NCBI RefSeq assembly: GCF_002079055.1 | Contig: NC_047501.1 | Location: 62,001-126,000, forward strand | DNA: 64,000 bases | DNA from: Saccharomyces paradoxus | Lineage: Eukaryota > Ascomycota > Saccharomycetes > Saccharomycetales > Saccharomycetaceae | Direction of reading: 5' to 3' | Part shown: positions 1 through 8,872 of the stretch, piece after piece | Numbering within the stretch: the stretch's first letter is position 1 | Layout: the number at the start of each line of letters is the position of its first letter | Translations under genes and position numbers: made by a program | Notes under the pieces: model-generated | What the model was told of the DNA's origin: nothing | What the model saw: the letters and a program-made list of their open reading frames with translations, nothing else | Database searches by the model: none

Positions 1-2
1 AA

Positions 3-992
3 GTTGTCGAACAATTTTCTCATTACAACAATACCTTGGGATTTTTTGCTGGAAATGAGATTGTAAACGACAAAAGATCAGCACAATATTCTCCTGCATA
101 TATCAAGGAGTTGATTGGGACTATGAAGAATTATATAAGTGTCCACTCACCCAGAACAATTCCGGTGGGTTACTCCGCTGCAGATGATCTGAACTACAGG
201 GTATCATTATCAGAATATTTGGAGTGCAAAGATGATGATAAGCCAGAGAATACTGTTGATTTCTATGGTGTTAACTCTTACCAATGGTGCGGCCAACAAA
301 CTATGCAAACTTCAGGGTATAATACACTAGTCGACGCTTACAGGAGCTATTCAAAGCCAGTTTTCTTTTCAGAATTCGGATGCAATAAAGTATTGCCAAG
401 GCAATTCCAAGAAATAGATTACCTGTTCTCTGACGAGATGTATTCAGTGTTTTGTGGAGGTCTAGTTTACGAGTTTTCACAGGAGGATAATAATTATGGC
501 TTAGTGGAATATCAAGAAGACGATTCAGTGCAGCTATTAGCAGATTTTGAGAAGCTTAAATTGCACTATCAAAACGTTGAATTCCCTTCTATGAAGACTT
601 TAAAAGAGACTGTTCAACTGGAAGAGACACCATCGTGCATAGGGGATTATGAAAATTTGAAGATAGAATCTAAAATTGCTAAAAATTTAGGAAGTTCTTT
701 GATAAAGAAAGGCGTGAAAGTTGACAAAGGCAAATATATAGATATTTGCGAGAATCAGCTGTCCACTAATGTTACGATTTTAGACATGCATGGTGATAGC
801 TGGGATGGGCCCAAAAAGATTGAAATCAGGCAAAGTCTGACGTTTTCAGACCTGGAAGGAGAAGGACAAGAAAATGCGGATGAAGATGATGATGACTTAA
901 AACGGAAGCACAGGAACTCTGCCTCTATTTCCGGCCCATTTTTACCTCTTGGGTTGTTTTTGCTTTTTTTTACTTTAAGTATATATTATTAG
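3..992 (+). CDS. GAS4: Gas4-like 1,3-beta-glucanosyltransferase, C-terminal part
   Basis: GH72 enzyme that elongates 1,3-beta-glucan; Gas4 acts in spore-wall assembly. The gene enters from beyond the left edge, and the frame is open from base 3. The visible part starts at the acid/base motif GNE and carries the nucleophile motif SEFGCN near 378-395. An acidic stretch (ENADEDDDD) follows, then a Asn/Ser-rich possible GPI attachment region and a hydrophobic tail that ends the protein, as expected for a GPI-anchored wall enzyme. There is no cysteine-rich X8 module, consistent with the Gas3/4/5 subgroup. I call GAS4 rather than a paralogue because YOL131W and ALR1 follow in the S. cerevisiae order. 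Confidence 0.93.
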   Translation, partial: VVEQFSHYNNTLGFFAGNEIVNDKRSAQYSPAYIKELIGTMKNYISVHSPRTIPVGYSAADDLNYRVSLSEYLECKDDDKPENTVDFYGVNSYQWCGQQTMQTSGYNTLVDAYRSYSKPVFFSEFGCNKVLPRQFQEIDYLFSDEMYSVFCGGLVYEFSQEDNNYGLVEYQEDDSVQLLADFEKLKLHYQNVEFPSMKTLKETVQLEETPSCIGDYENLKIESKIAKNLGSSLIKKGVKVDKGKYIDICENQLSTNVTILDMHGDSWDGPKKIEIRQSLTFSDLEGEGQENADEDDDDLKRKHRNSASISGPFLPLGLFLLFFTLSIYY

Positions 993-1305
993 GCATGTTT
1001 TGTTTCTTCTCTGCTCAAATATTTACTATTAATTTTTTTTTTTTTTAAAGGAAGAAATATCCAAGAAAGTGATTATAGCTATTACTAAACATGAAAACAT
1101 AGAGTCTCTAAATTTGCATTTAAGCCCTTCTTGACGAGATTTCTTTGCTTGGTATGTTGGGCGCTTTACATATATATTACAAGCTCAATAGGGTAAATTA
1201 ATTGCCGAGGCACTTTTGCCGCCGAGCTTTTGAGTATCCGTTTTGCCACTTCTTGTTAAATAAAGAACTAAATTAGTACTCGTGGAAAATAAGAAGCGGT
1301 AGAGA
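993..1305. other. GAS4-YOL131W intergenic region
   Basis: The GAS4 3' region contains a T-rich tract near 1031-1046. The YOL131W promoter contains the URS1-like box listed separately. I see nothing else. Confidence 0.6.
1216..1225 (+). promoter_or_regulatory. URS1-like Ume6 site upstream of YOL131W
   Basis: TTGCCGCCGA differs from the meiotic URS1 consensus TAGCCGCCGA at one position and keeps the GCCGCCGA core. It lies about 80 bp before the YOL131W ATG, the usual distance for early meiotic genes. Ume6 represses such genes in mitosis and activates them with Ime1 in meiosis. The role here is inferred. Confidence 0.5.
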
Positions 1306-1632
1306 ATGAATACTAATAAGACAATGCAGGACGAAGTCCAAGATAGGGTCTTGCAAAGAGCAGAACTGGCACATTCTATTTGGAACTTAAGGTTCAACCT
1401 TAGTAAAGTTACCAAACGAGTTCACATGGAAACAAAAGTATTTCGAGAGATAAAAATAAACGAATCACAGTTGCAAACTGAGCAGCCCAGTTGCCGAATT
1501 TTTCTTCCTGATTTGGGGGAAGAACATGTGCCCTTGATCCAAGGCTTTAAATGTTTGGATTCACCGCCCCCCGTTCCACCAAGTTCGTCACAAGGTGAGG
1601 ACAAAGAGAGCACTGCAGATTCGCAATACTAG
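1306..1632 (+). CDS. YOL131W: Uncharacterised small protein (YOL131W orthologue)
   Basis: A 108-residue protein with an ATG start, matching YOL131W of S. cerevisiae in place, strand and length. I recognise no domain. The first half is polar and probably helical (many Glu, Gln, Arg and Lys). The second half has a proline run (SPPPVPPSSS) and a serine-rich, charged end. There is no signal peptide or membrane segment. It has kept its full length across Saccharomyces species, which supports a real gene. It lies between the meiotic gene GAS4 and ALR1, with a URS1-like box about 80 bp upstream. Expression in meiosis is therefore plausible but unproven. Confidence 0.7.
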   Translation: MNTNKTMQDEVQDRVLQRAELAHSIWNLRFNLSKVTKRVHMETKVFREIKINESQLQTEQPSCRIFLPDLGEEHVPLIQGFKCLDSPPPVPPSSSQGEDKESTADSQY

Positions 1633-2882
1633 CGGAGATTACAAGTGATCCAAAATAGAGCTTTTCCATTGGTCATAAACAATAAGGTAAAATGCGGCGA
1701 TCATAACTTTTCTCCTGTTTTTTGAAATTTCTCTTTTAAATTCATTAACGAAGCTATGAAAATACGCAAGAGGAACTTTTGTTGAAAAATATTACGTGGT
1801 TGAAGTCTATATTAAGTGAAGTTTACTCTTGTGGGTTACGTTTTCAGCTACGTATTTTAATAATTTTAAACAAGTTGTAGTACACCTTCAAAAAAACCAA
1901 TAAATCATTCTAAAAATTCTTTAGACAGCTGGTGGAGAAGTTAATAAGAATTCGATAGATGAAGATTTAACTGTATTTAAATTAAAGATAAGATTAGATT
2001 CTACAAAATCAGGTGCTTTAGTATAAATAACTGATTTATTATTAACTTTATTGTTTAACTTGTTCGAGGGTAGAGTGTGTTCTATGTATTGTTCTACGTA
2101 TTCCTTCTTCTCAATTTCGAGAACGCTTTGAACTAGCATTTTCCGTTATCGTACGTCCCCCTATATGCAACCCCTTGTGTGAATGAATCTGTAAAATATA
2201 CAGCGTTTTCCTCTATAGGAAACAAGCAGGGTCTTTTTCACCAAGGATTACATAACGCATTTATCAGAAAGCGGTGTTAGTTGATATATTTCAGAATGTG
2301 CGAGTAGGTTCACCGCAATTACTTTTATAGGTTCACCCAACTGACGGCAAATTTCAACTAGTGCCAAAATTGCCTACGAGTTTTGGCACTCTGCGGCCCT
2401 CTGCCCAGCTGTTTTCTTTAATAGATGTGGTTCTATGATCCTTGATATTGCTACCCCTCCTTTTTTCTTTTTCATCAATAAATTGCAAATATCGCAAGCA
2501 CGTTTTTACTCAGCCCGTCCGTTTTGAGATACAAAAAAGATATCTCAAATTAAAATTTTCTCTAGAACATGAACCATCGAACTAATTATGCATAGTAGCG
2601 TGCGTTCCAATCCTATGAACACATTTTTTTTTCCGGATAAACTAACTGAACAGTACAATACTTAGCGTGCAAGGCTATCCTTCAATATAGGCTCAAAATT
2701 AGAAAAAAAGCTTCCTGATTAGTTGAGTTTTTCAAGAAAGTATCATCCTGACGATAGACAGGCTTTAAATAAAATATTTCTACATGAAAGTATACTGTTA
2801 GTTGAACAGAAATTCAACAAAAGTATACTATTACTTTTCAAAGATCATCGAAAATTGCTAGAAAGCGTAAAAACACTTATTC
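1633..2882. other. 1.25 kb intergenic region before ALR1
   Basis: Long gap that contains a mitochondrial DNA insertion (listed separately) and the ALR1 promoter. An open frame at 2723-2920 begins with TTG and runs into ALR1 out of frame; I take it as chance. No tRNA, LTR or other gene is visible. Confidence 0.6.
1925..2058 (-). pseudogene. Nuclear insertion of mitochondrial DNA (3' end of COX1)
   Basis: Read on the minus strand, this stretch encodes the C-terminal tail of mitochondrial Cox1: [12 protein letters not shown], then [19 protein letters not shown] and [10 protein letters not shown]. It stops about ten residues before the usual Cox1 end, and similarity on the other side begins at LNNKV. 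About 134 bp was copied and nuclear sequence lies on both sides. One codon, CTT, reads Leu in the nuclear code where Cox1 as I recall it has Thr; CUN means Thr in yeast mitochondria. It sits inside a 72-codon nuclear open frame (1921-2139) that is probably not a gene. Such NUMTs usually arise by end-joining repair of a double-strand break. Confidence 0.88.
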
Positions 2883-5462
2883 ATGTCATCATCGTCCAGT
2901 TCATCAGAGTCATCGCCTAATTTATCGCGGTCTAACTCACTGGCTAACACGATGGTTTCCATGAAAACAGAAGATCATAAGGGATTGTACGACCATAGGC
3001 AGCACCCTGACTCACTGCCGGTTCGTCACCAACCCCCGGCATTGAAGAAAGAGGAAATTGCCAAGATCTCTAAACCTACTACTCCTAAGGAGCAGAAGGG
3101 TGCAACGAGATACAATAGTCATGTGGAAGTGGGAAGCGCACCCACTAGGGGTCGCATGGATTTTGAAGACGAAGTACCGGATTTGGATGAAGCGGTCGCT
3201 CATCATCAATTGAGAGCATCTGCCATTTTAACTTCTAACGCGAGGCCTTCCAGACTAGCCCACTCTATGCCACACCAAAGGCAGCTTTATGTAGAGAGTA
3301 ATACGCATCCCTCACCAAAGGATGTAGGTGTGAAGAGAGACTATACCATGTCGCCTTCTGGCGCATCATTAGGTAGCAAATCCAAGATGAGTGCATCTTC
3401 CTCGGCAAGCCCTATTACGAAGGTGCGAAAACCTTCACTAGTCAATCCGGTTCTTGAAATTCCACACGAATCGAAATCAGATACACATTCTAAGCTAGGT
3501 AAGCCCAAGAAGAGGACGTATTCCACAACATCTGCGCATTCATCTATTAATCCCGCAGTTTTACTGACGAAAAGCACATCTCAAAAGTCGGATGCAGAAG
3601 ATGATACACTGGAAAGGAAACCGGTACGTATGAACACTAGAGCCTCTTTTGATAGTGACGTATCACAGGCGTCGAGAGACTCGCAAGAGACGGAGGAAGA
3701 TGTTTGTTTCCCTATGCCCCCACAACTGCATACTAGAGTTAACGGTATAGATTTCGATGAGCTAGAAGAGTACGCTCAGTTTGCAAACGCGGAGAAAAGT
3801 CAATTCTTGGCAAGTCTCCAAGCCCCCAACGAACAGAAGTATAGTAATGTTTCTCAGGATATAGGATTTACTAGCTCCACTTCAACTTCCGGTTCCTCAG
3901 CGGCCCTGAAATATACACCAAGAGTTTCGCAGACTGGTGAAAAGAGTGAGAGTACTAATGAGACAGATATCCATGAGAAGAAGGAAGAGGAGCTTGAGGA
4001 AAGTAAGCCTGGTTTACGTCCTGGTATATCTTTTGGTAAAAATAAGGTTGAAGGGGAAGAGAATGAAAACATTCCTCCTCATGACCCAGCATACTACTCA
4101 TACCAGAGTACAGATTTTCAAATTCCCAATAGATTTTCATTTTTTTGTTCAGAATCTGATGAAACTGTACATGCTAGTGATATCCCTTCTTTAGTGTCCG
4201 AGGGGCAGACGTTTTATGAATTATTCAGGGGGGGTGAGCCAACGTGGTGGTTAGATTGTAGCTGTCCGACTGACGATGAAATGCGTTGCATAGCAAAGGC
4301 GTTTGGTATTCATCCGTTAACAGCAGAGGATATTAGAATGCAGGAAACTCGTGAGAAAGTCGAACTTTTCAAATCATATTACTTTGTTTGTTTTCATACC
4401 TTCGAAAATGATAAAGAATCAGAGGATTTCTTGGAGCCTATTAACGTTTACATTGTTGTTTGCAGGTCAGGTGTATTGACCTTCCATTTTGGCCCAATAT
4501 CCCATTGTGCTAATGTCAGAAGACGTGTAAGACAATTGCGTGACTATGTCAATGTCAATTCAGATTGGTTATGTTATGCTTTAATCGATGACATCACAGA
4601 TAGTTTCGCTCCGGTAATTCAATCTATTGAATATGAAGCTGATGCAATTGAAGATTCCGTATTCATGGCTCGTGACATGGATTTCGCAGCCATGCTACAA
4701 AGGATCGGTGAAAGTAGGCGTAAGACAATGACGTTGATGAGACTTCTTAGTGGTAAGGCCGATGTTATCAAAATGTTTGCCAAAAGGTGCCAGGATGAAG
4801 CTAATGGAATTGGGCCAGCTCTAACATCACAAATAAATATTGCTAACTTACAAGCAAGACAAGATAACTCCAACCATATCAAAAATAACAATTATCCAAC
4901 TGTACCAAATAATTATGCTCCTACCACATCACAACCGAGGGGAGATATCGCTTTATATTTAGGCGATATTCAAGATCATTTATTGACGATGTTTCAAAAT
5001 TTGCTGGCGTACGAAAAGATTTTTTCTAGATCTCATACAAACTACTTAGCTCAATTGCAAGTGGAATCATTCAATTCTAATAATAAAGTCACAGAAATGT
5101 TAGGTAAAGTTACCATGATAGGTACAATGTTAGTTCCATTAAATGTTATCACTGGTCTTTTCGGTATGAATGTTACAGTACCAGGACAGGATTCTAGTAT
5201 TGCGTGGTGGTTTGGGATATTGGGTGTGCTGCTTTTGCTGGCGGTCCTAGGTTGGTTCTTGGCTAGCTATTGGATTAAGAGAATAGATCCCCCTGCGACG
5301 CTTAACGAAGCTGCGGAAAGTGGAGCTAAATCGGTTATCTCTAGTTTCTTACCGAAAAGAAACAAGAGGTTCAATGATCGTTCCAAAAATCTAAATGTGA
5401 GAGCCGGCCCTTCAAATAAATCAGTTGCAAGTCTTCCTAGTAGATATAGCCGCTACGACTGA
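2883..5462 (+). CDS. ALR1: Alr1 plasma-membrane Mg2+ transporter
   Basis: CorA-family magnesium channel, 859 residues, the same length as S. cerevisiae Alr1. The N-terminal half is a long, Ser-rich cytoplasmic region of low complexity, and this is where it differs most from the S. cerevisiae protein. The CorA domain follows from about residue 440. Two membrane helices lie near the C-terminus. The first ends with the signature G761-M762-N763 (FGMN), which forms the pore mouth; the second is a long Leu/Val-rich helix followed by basic residues. Alr1 imports Mg2+ at the cell surface and is controlled by Mg2+ supply. The start is the first ATG, beginning with a Ser run as in the orthologue. Confidence 0.96.
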   Translation: MSSSSSSSESSPNLSRSNSLANTMVSMKTEDHKGLYDHRQHPDSLPVRHQPPALKKEEIAKISKPTTPKEQKGATRYNSHVEVGSAPTRGRMDFEDEVPDLDEAVAHHQLRASAILTSNARPSRLAHSMPHQRQLYVESNTHPSPKDVGVKRDYTMSPSGASLGSKSKMSASSSASPITKVRKPSLVNPVLEIPHESKSDTHSKLGKPKKRTYSTTSAHSSINPAVLLTKSTSQKSDAEDDTLERKPVRMNTRASFDSDVSQASRDSQETEEDVCFPMPPQLHTRVNGIDFDELEEYAQFANAEKSQFLASLQAPNEQKYSNVSQDIGFTSSTSTSGSSAALKYTPRVSQTGEKSESTNETDIHEKKEEELEESKPGLRPGISFGKNKVEGEENENIPPHDPAYYSYQSTDFQIPNRFSFFCSESDETVHASDIPSLVSEGQTFYELFRGGEPTWWLDCSCPTDDEMRCIAKAFGIHPLTAEDIRMQETREKVELFKSYYFVCFHTFENDKESEDFLEPINVYIVVCRSGVLTFHFGPISHCANVRRRVRQLRDYVNVNSDWLCYALIDDITDSFAPVIQSIEYEADAIEDSVFMARDMDFAAMLQRIGESRRKTMTLMRLLSGKADVIKMFAKRCQDEANGIGPALTSQINIANLQARQDNSNHIKNNNYPTVPNNYAPTTSQPRGDIALYLGDIQDHLLTMFQNLLAYEKIFSRSHTNYLAQLQVESFNSNNKVTEMLGKVTMIGTMLVPLNVITGLFGMNVTVPGQDSSIAWWFGILGVLLLLAVLGWFLASYWIKRIDPPATLNEAAESGAKSVISSFLPKRNKRFNDRSKNLNVRAGPSNKSVASLPSRYSRYD

Positions 5463-6044
5463 TTACTAACGAGATAAAGATAGAGAAAGTTAAGTCGTAG
5501 AGCCATGCATCTACGCTTCGGGAATTCCGCATTTTCTATGCTCGAATTTTAGCCATCTAGTGTCTAACCTAAGCAGCAGCTCGCGAGATTATCTCACATT
5601 TACAAACGTTGAACCTAGAGGAAGTGCTCATTGTGCCCTTAATCTTTTCTCTCTTCAAGTCCAGTATGGTACTGTCTTCGACGCCTATTTTTATATGTAT
5701 CTTTATTTATTGAGTTGGGCTTTTGCTATTCAGGGATTTCTACAAACCGGTCAGTCGCCCAATAGCGATCACAAAAAATGGAATAGCTTATACTAATTGT
5801 GAAAAATAATAAAGCTGCATTTAAAGAACACTCATCTTGATATATTCAAACTTTCTACTTATTATGATGTTAGAATAATTGGTGGTGATTCACCACTCAA
5901 ATTTGTTACCCTACCATATTCATTAAATGAGAAATAATAATCTGCAGCGCCCCTTTCATAAAGATGACGGTTATGGCGGCCATATAGTGATAGGCTAGAA
6001 CTGTTCATTCTGGATTATAAGATCGATTAGAAAACCCTATCATC
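5463..6044. other. ALR1-VPS68 intergenic region
   Basis: ALR1 3' region and VPS68 promoter. An open frame at 5560-5796 starts with GTG and has no recognisable similarity. I see no RNA gene or repeat. Confidence 0.5.
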
Positions 6045-6599
6045 ATGGACGCAGATGATCATGTTAGCTTGTTTCGCTTCCCTTTCAAGATCCCCACCTT
6101 CCGTGGCATAAGGAAAGGCGGTGTTTATCTTTCAGGTGCCCTCTATGCTCTAGGGTTTTGGATATTTCTAGACGCAGTGCTCTATTCTAGATATTCCAAT
6201 GCATCAGATGTTCATGTAACATTCATTGACTGGATTCCTTTCCTTTGCAGCACACTAGGAACGCTGATTGTGAACTCTATTGAGAAGAATAGATTATTGC
6301 AGGGAGCTTTATCATCAGATGGTGGTGCCTTTGGCAGTGGTGCCGGCGACTTAGATTCGAATATGGCATGGCAAGCTCGAACCGTTTTATTCTTTGGCTT
6401 TGCACTATTAGCTGGTGGGTTATCAGGCTCCATTGTCGTGTTGATCATCAAATTTTTGGTGAAGGATTACAATACCTATCCAACTTTGGGGATGGGAGTA
6501 AATAATGTGTTGGGGAATGTATGCATATTGTTGAGTTGTGTTGTTTTATGGATTGCTCAAAATGTTGAAGACGACTATTCATATTCTTTGACGCTATAA
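6045..6599 (+). CDS. VPS68: Vps68 endosomal membrane protein
   Basis: A 184-residue TMEM50/UPF0220-family protein with four predicted membrane segments, near residues 28-48, 60-80, 108-135 and 150-170. Its length matches S. cerevisiae Vps68. In yeast, Vps68 works with Vps55 at late endosomes in traffic to the vacuole and supports ESCRT-III function. The short N-terminus (MDADDHVSLFRFPFK) is the family's usual cytoplasmic lead. The gene converges on YGK3. Confidence 0.95.
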   Translation: MDADDHVSLFRFPFKIPTFRGIRKGGVYLSGALYALGFWIFLDAVLYSRYSNASDVHVTFIDWIPFLCSTLGTLIVNSIEKNRLLQGALSSDGGAFGSGAGDLDSNMAWQARTVLFFGFALLAGGLSGSIVVLIIKFLVKDYNTYPTLGMGVNNVLGNVCILLSCVVLWIAQNVEDDYSYSLTL

Positions 6600-6668
6600 G
6601 TTAAGTTACTCCTATTATAGCAAACATTTTTGAGGTTAAAAAAGGCTAATTGACTTAGTAAAGAAACG

Positions 6669-6669
<1 letters not shown>

Positions 6670-6698
<29 letters not shown>
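6670..6698. repeat. (TA)n microsatellite
   Basis: About 14 TA units in the 270-bp gap between the convergent genes VPS68 and YGK3. TA-rich tracts are common in yeast 3' regions and can serve as efficiency elements for mRNA 3'-end formation. Confidence 0.9.
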
Positions 6699-6703
<5 letters not shown>

Positions 6704-6869
6704 TTATTGACGCTTTTTTCGAAAACAACAGAATGCTAAATAGTGCTATACACATTTTTATATGTTATAATGTGTCACATAAAGGATAATCTAACGGAAA
6801 AATGCAAGTCATATGATAAGGTAGAAACATAAGATGACAGCGATGCAAAAATTAGTTGAGAACTAGTGG

Positions 6870-7997
6870 CTAATCTAAAGGCGGTACAACTGAGTTGTAG
6901 TATTCTCCAAGGGCTCTTTTATCCGATGCGCTAAAATTAAATAGGTCTGGTAAGTGCACTGGCATACTCGAACCTCTTGGCAAAAAATAAGTTTCATTCC
7001 TTAACGCGTCAAAAAACTCGTGAGCCATCAGTTGTCTAGCATCCCATCTCTCAGAGGCATCATAGACCAATACCTTTAGCAAGAATTCCACATCAAAAAA
7101 TTCTATAGAGGGGAACCAATGCATAAACTTCTTGAATTTTTGGTCATTTAAGGTATTCTGTAATTCTTGAGATTTGTTTATAGAACTCTCAGGAAACCGG
7201 CCTAATAGCTTGGCTATCTCCTCCAGTTGTGACTTGGCGCTATCACCTTTGAAAAGGGGCTGGCCCTTTATCATTTCACCTATTATGCAACCAAGCGACC
7301 ATATATCTATTTGCGTTGTATAATGCTTCAAATTTAGGAGAAGTTCGGGTGCTCTATAAAACCTCGAGCAAAAATAAGTTTTTAGTTCTTCATTATTCCC
7401 TAGTCGTTGTGCCGAGCCAAAATCACATACTTTAGCAATACCGCTACCTGGTATGATCAGTATATTGCTCGGTTTCAGATCGCCATGGCATATGTTCATG
7501 GAATGTAAGACTAGAAGCGCTCGAAGTATTTGGAAAGTGTACAACTTGATATGCTTTGTAGGCACCTTAGACCCATTGTCGAAATATTCATGAATTTCAG
7601 AACTCAAGGTTTGAGGAATATATTCCATAACAAAATTTTTCTGATATAAGTGCCCACCATCCTTGGTAGAACATTGGCTCTCGAAGAAAAACTCTAAAGT
7701 GACCAGATTTGGATGTTTGATATTCTGTAAAATCTCTAATTCCAAGGACTGCACTTTGGGAGATTTTACCACTCTTTTTATAGCATAAGGTCCCAGCCAT
7801 TCAGTGCTGTTGGTTGACAGATAGGACTGTGTGACAGTGCCAAACGAGCCATGGCCTATTCGTTTCCCTTCCCTGACGTACATTTTTTTCTTTTGTCTGT
7901 TTTTAATTGATACGATGTCATCGATAAAATAGTGTTCATCCTCTAATTTTGTCATTGTATTGGGGATGCTCCCGAAAACTTTTTTTGCTTTAAGCAT
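6870..7997 (-). CDS. YGK3: Ygk3 GSK-3-family protein kinase
   Basis: A 375-residue kinase, one of four yeast GSK-3 homologues and closest to Mck1. It helps control Msn2-dependent stress transcription and protein degradation. The Gly-rich loop reads GHGSFGT, and the VMEYIP hinge, DFG (in CDFGSAQ), YRAPELL activation segment and SLGCIIGEM helix are present. The catalytic loop reads HGDLKPSN: the Arg of the usual HRD is Gly (about residue 169), so this is formally a non-RD kinase. The proton-acceptor Asp and the Asn are kept. The start ATG matches the orthologue's length. The gene diverges from RPL25 across an 875-bp gap. Confidence 0.95.
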   Translation of the reverse strand: MLKAKKVFGSIPNTMTKLEDEHYFIDDIVSIKNRQKKKMYVREGKRIGHGSFGTVTQSYLSTNSTEWLGPYAIKRVVKSPKVQSLELEILQNIKHPNLVTLEFFFESQCSTKDGGHLYQKNFVMEYIPQTLSSEIHEYFDNGSKVPTKHIKLYTFQILRALLVLHSMNICHGDLKPSNILIIPGSGIAKVCDFGSAQRLGNNEELKTYFCSRFYRAPELLLNLKHYTTQIDIWSLGCIIGEMIKGQPLFKGDSAKSQLEEIAKLLGRFPESSINKSQELQNTLNDQKFKKFMHWFPSIEFFDVEFLLKVLVYDASERWDARQLMAHEFFDALRNETYFLPRGSSMPVHLPDLFNFSASDKRALGEYYNSVVPPLD

Positions 7998-8872
7998 TGT
8001 ATGTTAGTAGTAAAAGCAAGTTGTATGTGGTGTTTTTTTTTTTGTTTGTTTTTTAGTTTCCTCATCGATGTATGTACAGTGTCAACACAATGAAGAATGA
8101 CACCTCTTTATAAATCCTAGGCTCAAAATGTGAAAGCAGAAGATCTTTACGTAAACAAATAGGGTCACTCAAACTATACGAAACCTGTCAATATAATCTA
8201 TTCCGATAGGATCATATTAATCCCTCCCTTCAAGAAATTTATTATTGTTACAGCTTTTTAACTGTCAGCAGAGCTATCTGATAAACATGTACTAATCAGC
8301 CTAACTAACCCCCTGGGGGAAGCTTATCATTACATATTCTTGTCTCGGCGTTCTTTGAGTTTCTTATCTTGTATGCCCGATATAGCAACCTTGTTGGTAC
8401 TAATCTAACGGTTTCCGTATTTTGCAATGAAGAGGCGATGAGGAGGTATGGGTCACAAGTTTAATATGTACGGATGTTATATGAAATTGCTTTTCTTTTT
8501 TTCTTTTTGTCTCAAGCGGTCATTGTGCGGCGAAAAAGAGAAGATCGTAAACGGAAGTCCACGCTGGAAAATTGGCCTCTCCTTTTACGGAGAGTAGCAT
8601 TGCCTCGGCCTGGCAGCTCCTTTGGCACAGTCGGACTAAACTGAGCCATCACCCTAGCAGCTTGCTGTTCCTCTCTAGACGCAATACTGGATTCTCTTTC
8701 TAACTTTGTCTTGCCACACAGCATTGGGCGCTTCCCAATGCAACATCGTTCGTATGCATACAATCTTTTAGATATTATCTTTTAAAAATTATTTTAAAGC
8801 AATTTTGAATGTATTTCATATGCTTTACTTTTGTTAATAAAGACGTCAAACAAAGAAGATCAATAAGATAAA
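7998..8872. other. YGK3-RPL25 divergent promoter region
   Basis: Holds the tandem Rap1 sites of RPL25 (listed separately) and a long T-rich stretch next to YGK3. The minus-strand open frame at 8512-8763 starts with TTG and overlaps the RPL25 promoter; I do not call it a gene. Confidence 0.6.
8445..8477 (-). promoter_or_regulatory. Tandem Rap1 sites of the RPL25 promoter
   Basis: Two Rap1 boxes in the same orientation about 20 bp apart: ACCCATACC (complement of 8445-8453) and ACATCCGTACA (complement of 8467-8477), some 400 bp before the ATG. A PAC-like GCGATGAG at 8435-8442 adjoins them. Paired Rap1 sites recruit Fhl1/Ifh1 at ribosomal protein promoters. Confidence 0.8.

Noticed and set aside
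2723-2920. Open frame running into ALR1
   Set aside because: Starts with TTG, overlaps the true ALR1 start in another frame and has no recognisable features.
5560-5796. 78-codon open frame between ALR1 and VPS68
   Set aside because: Starts with GTG and shows no similarity or domain; it fits chance in AT-rich DNA.
8512-8763. Minus-strand open frame before RPL25
   Set aside because: TTG start, and it lies in the RPL25 promoter downstream of the Rap1 sites.
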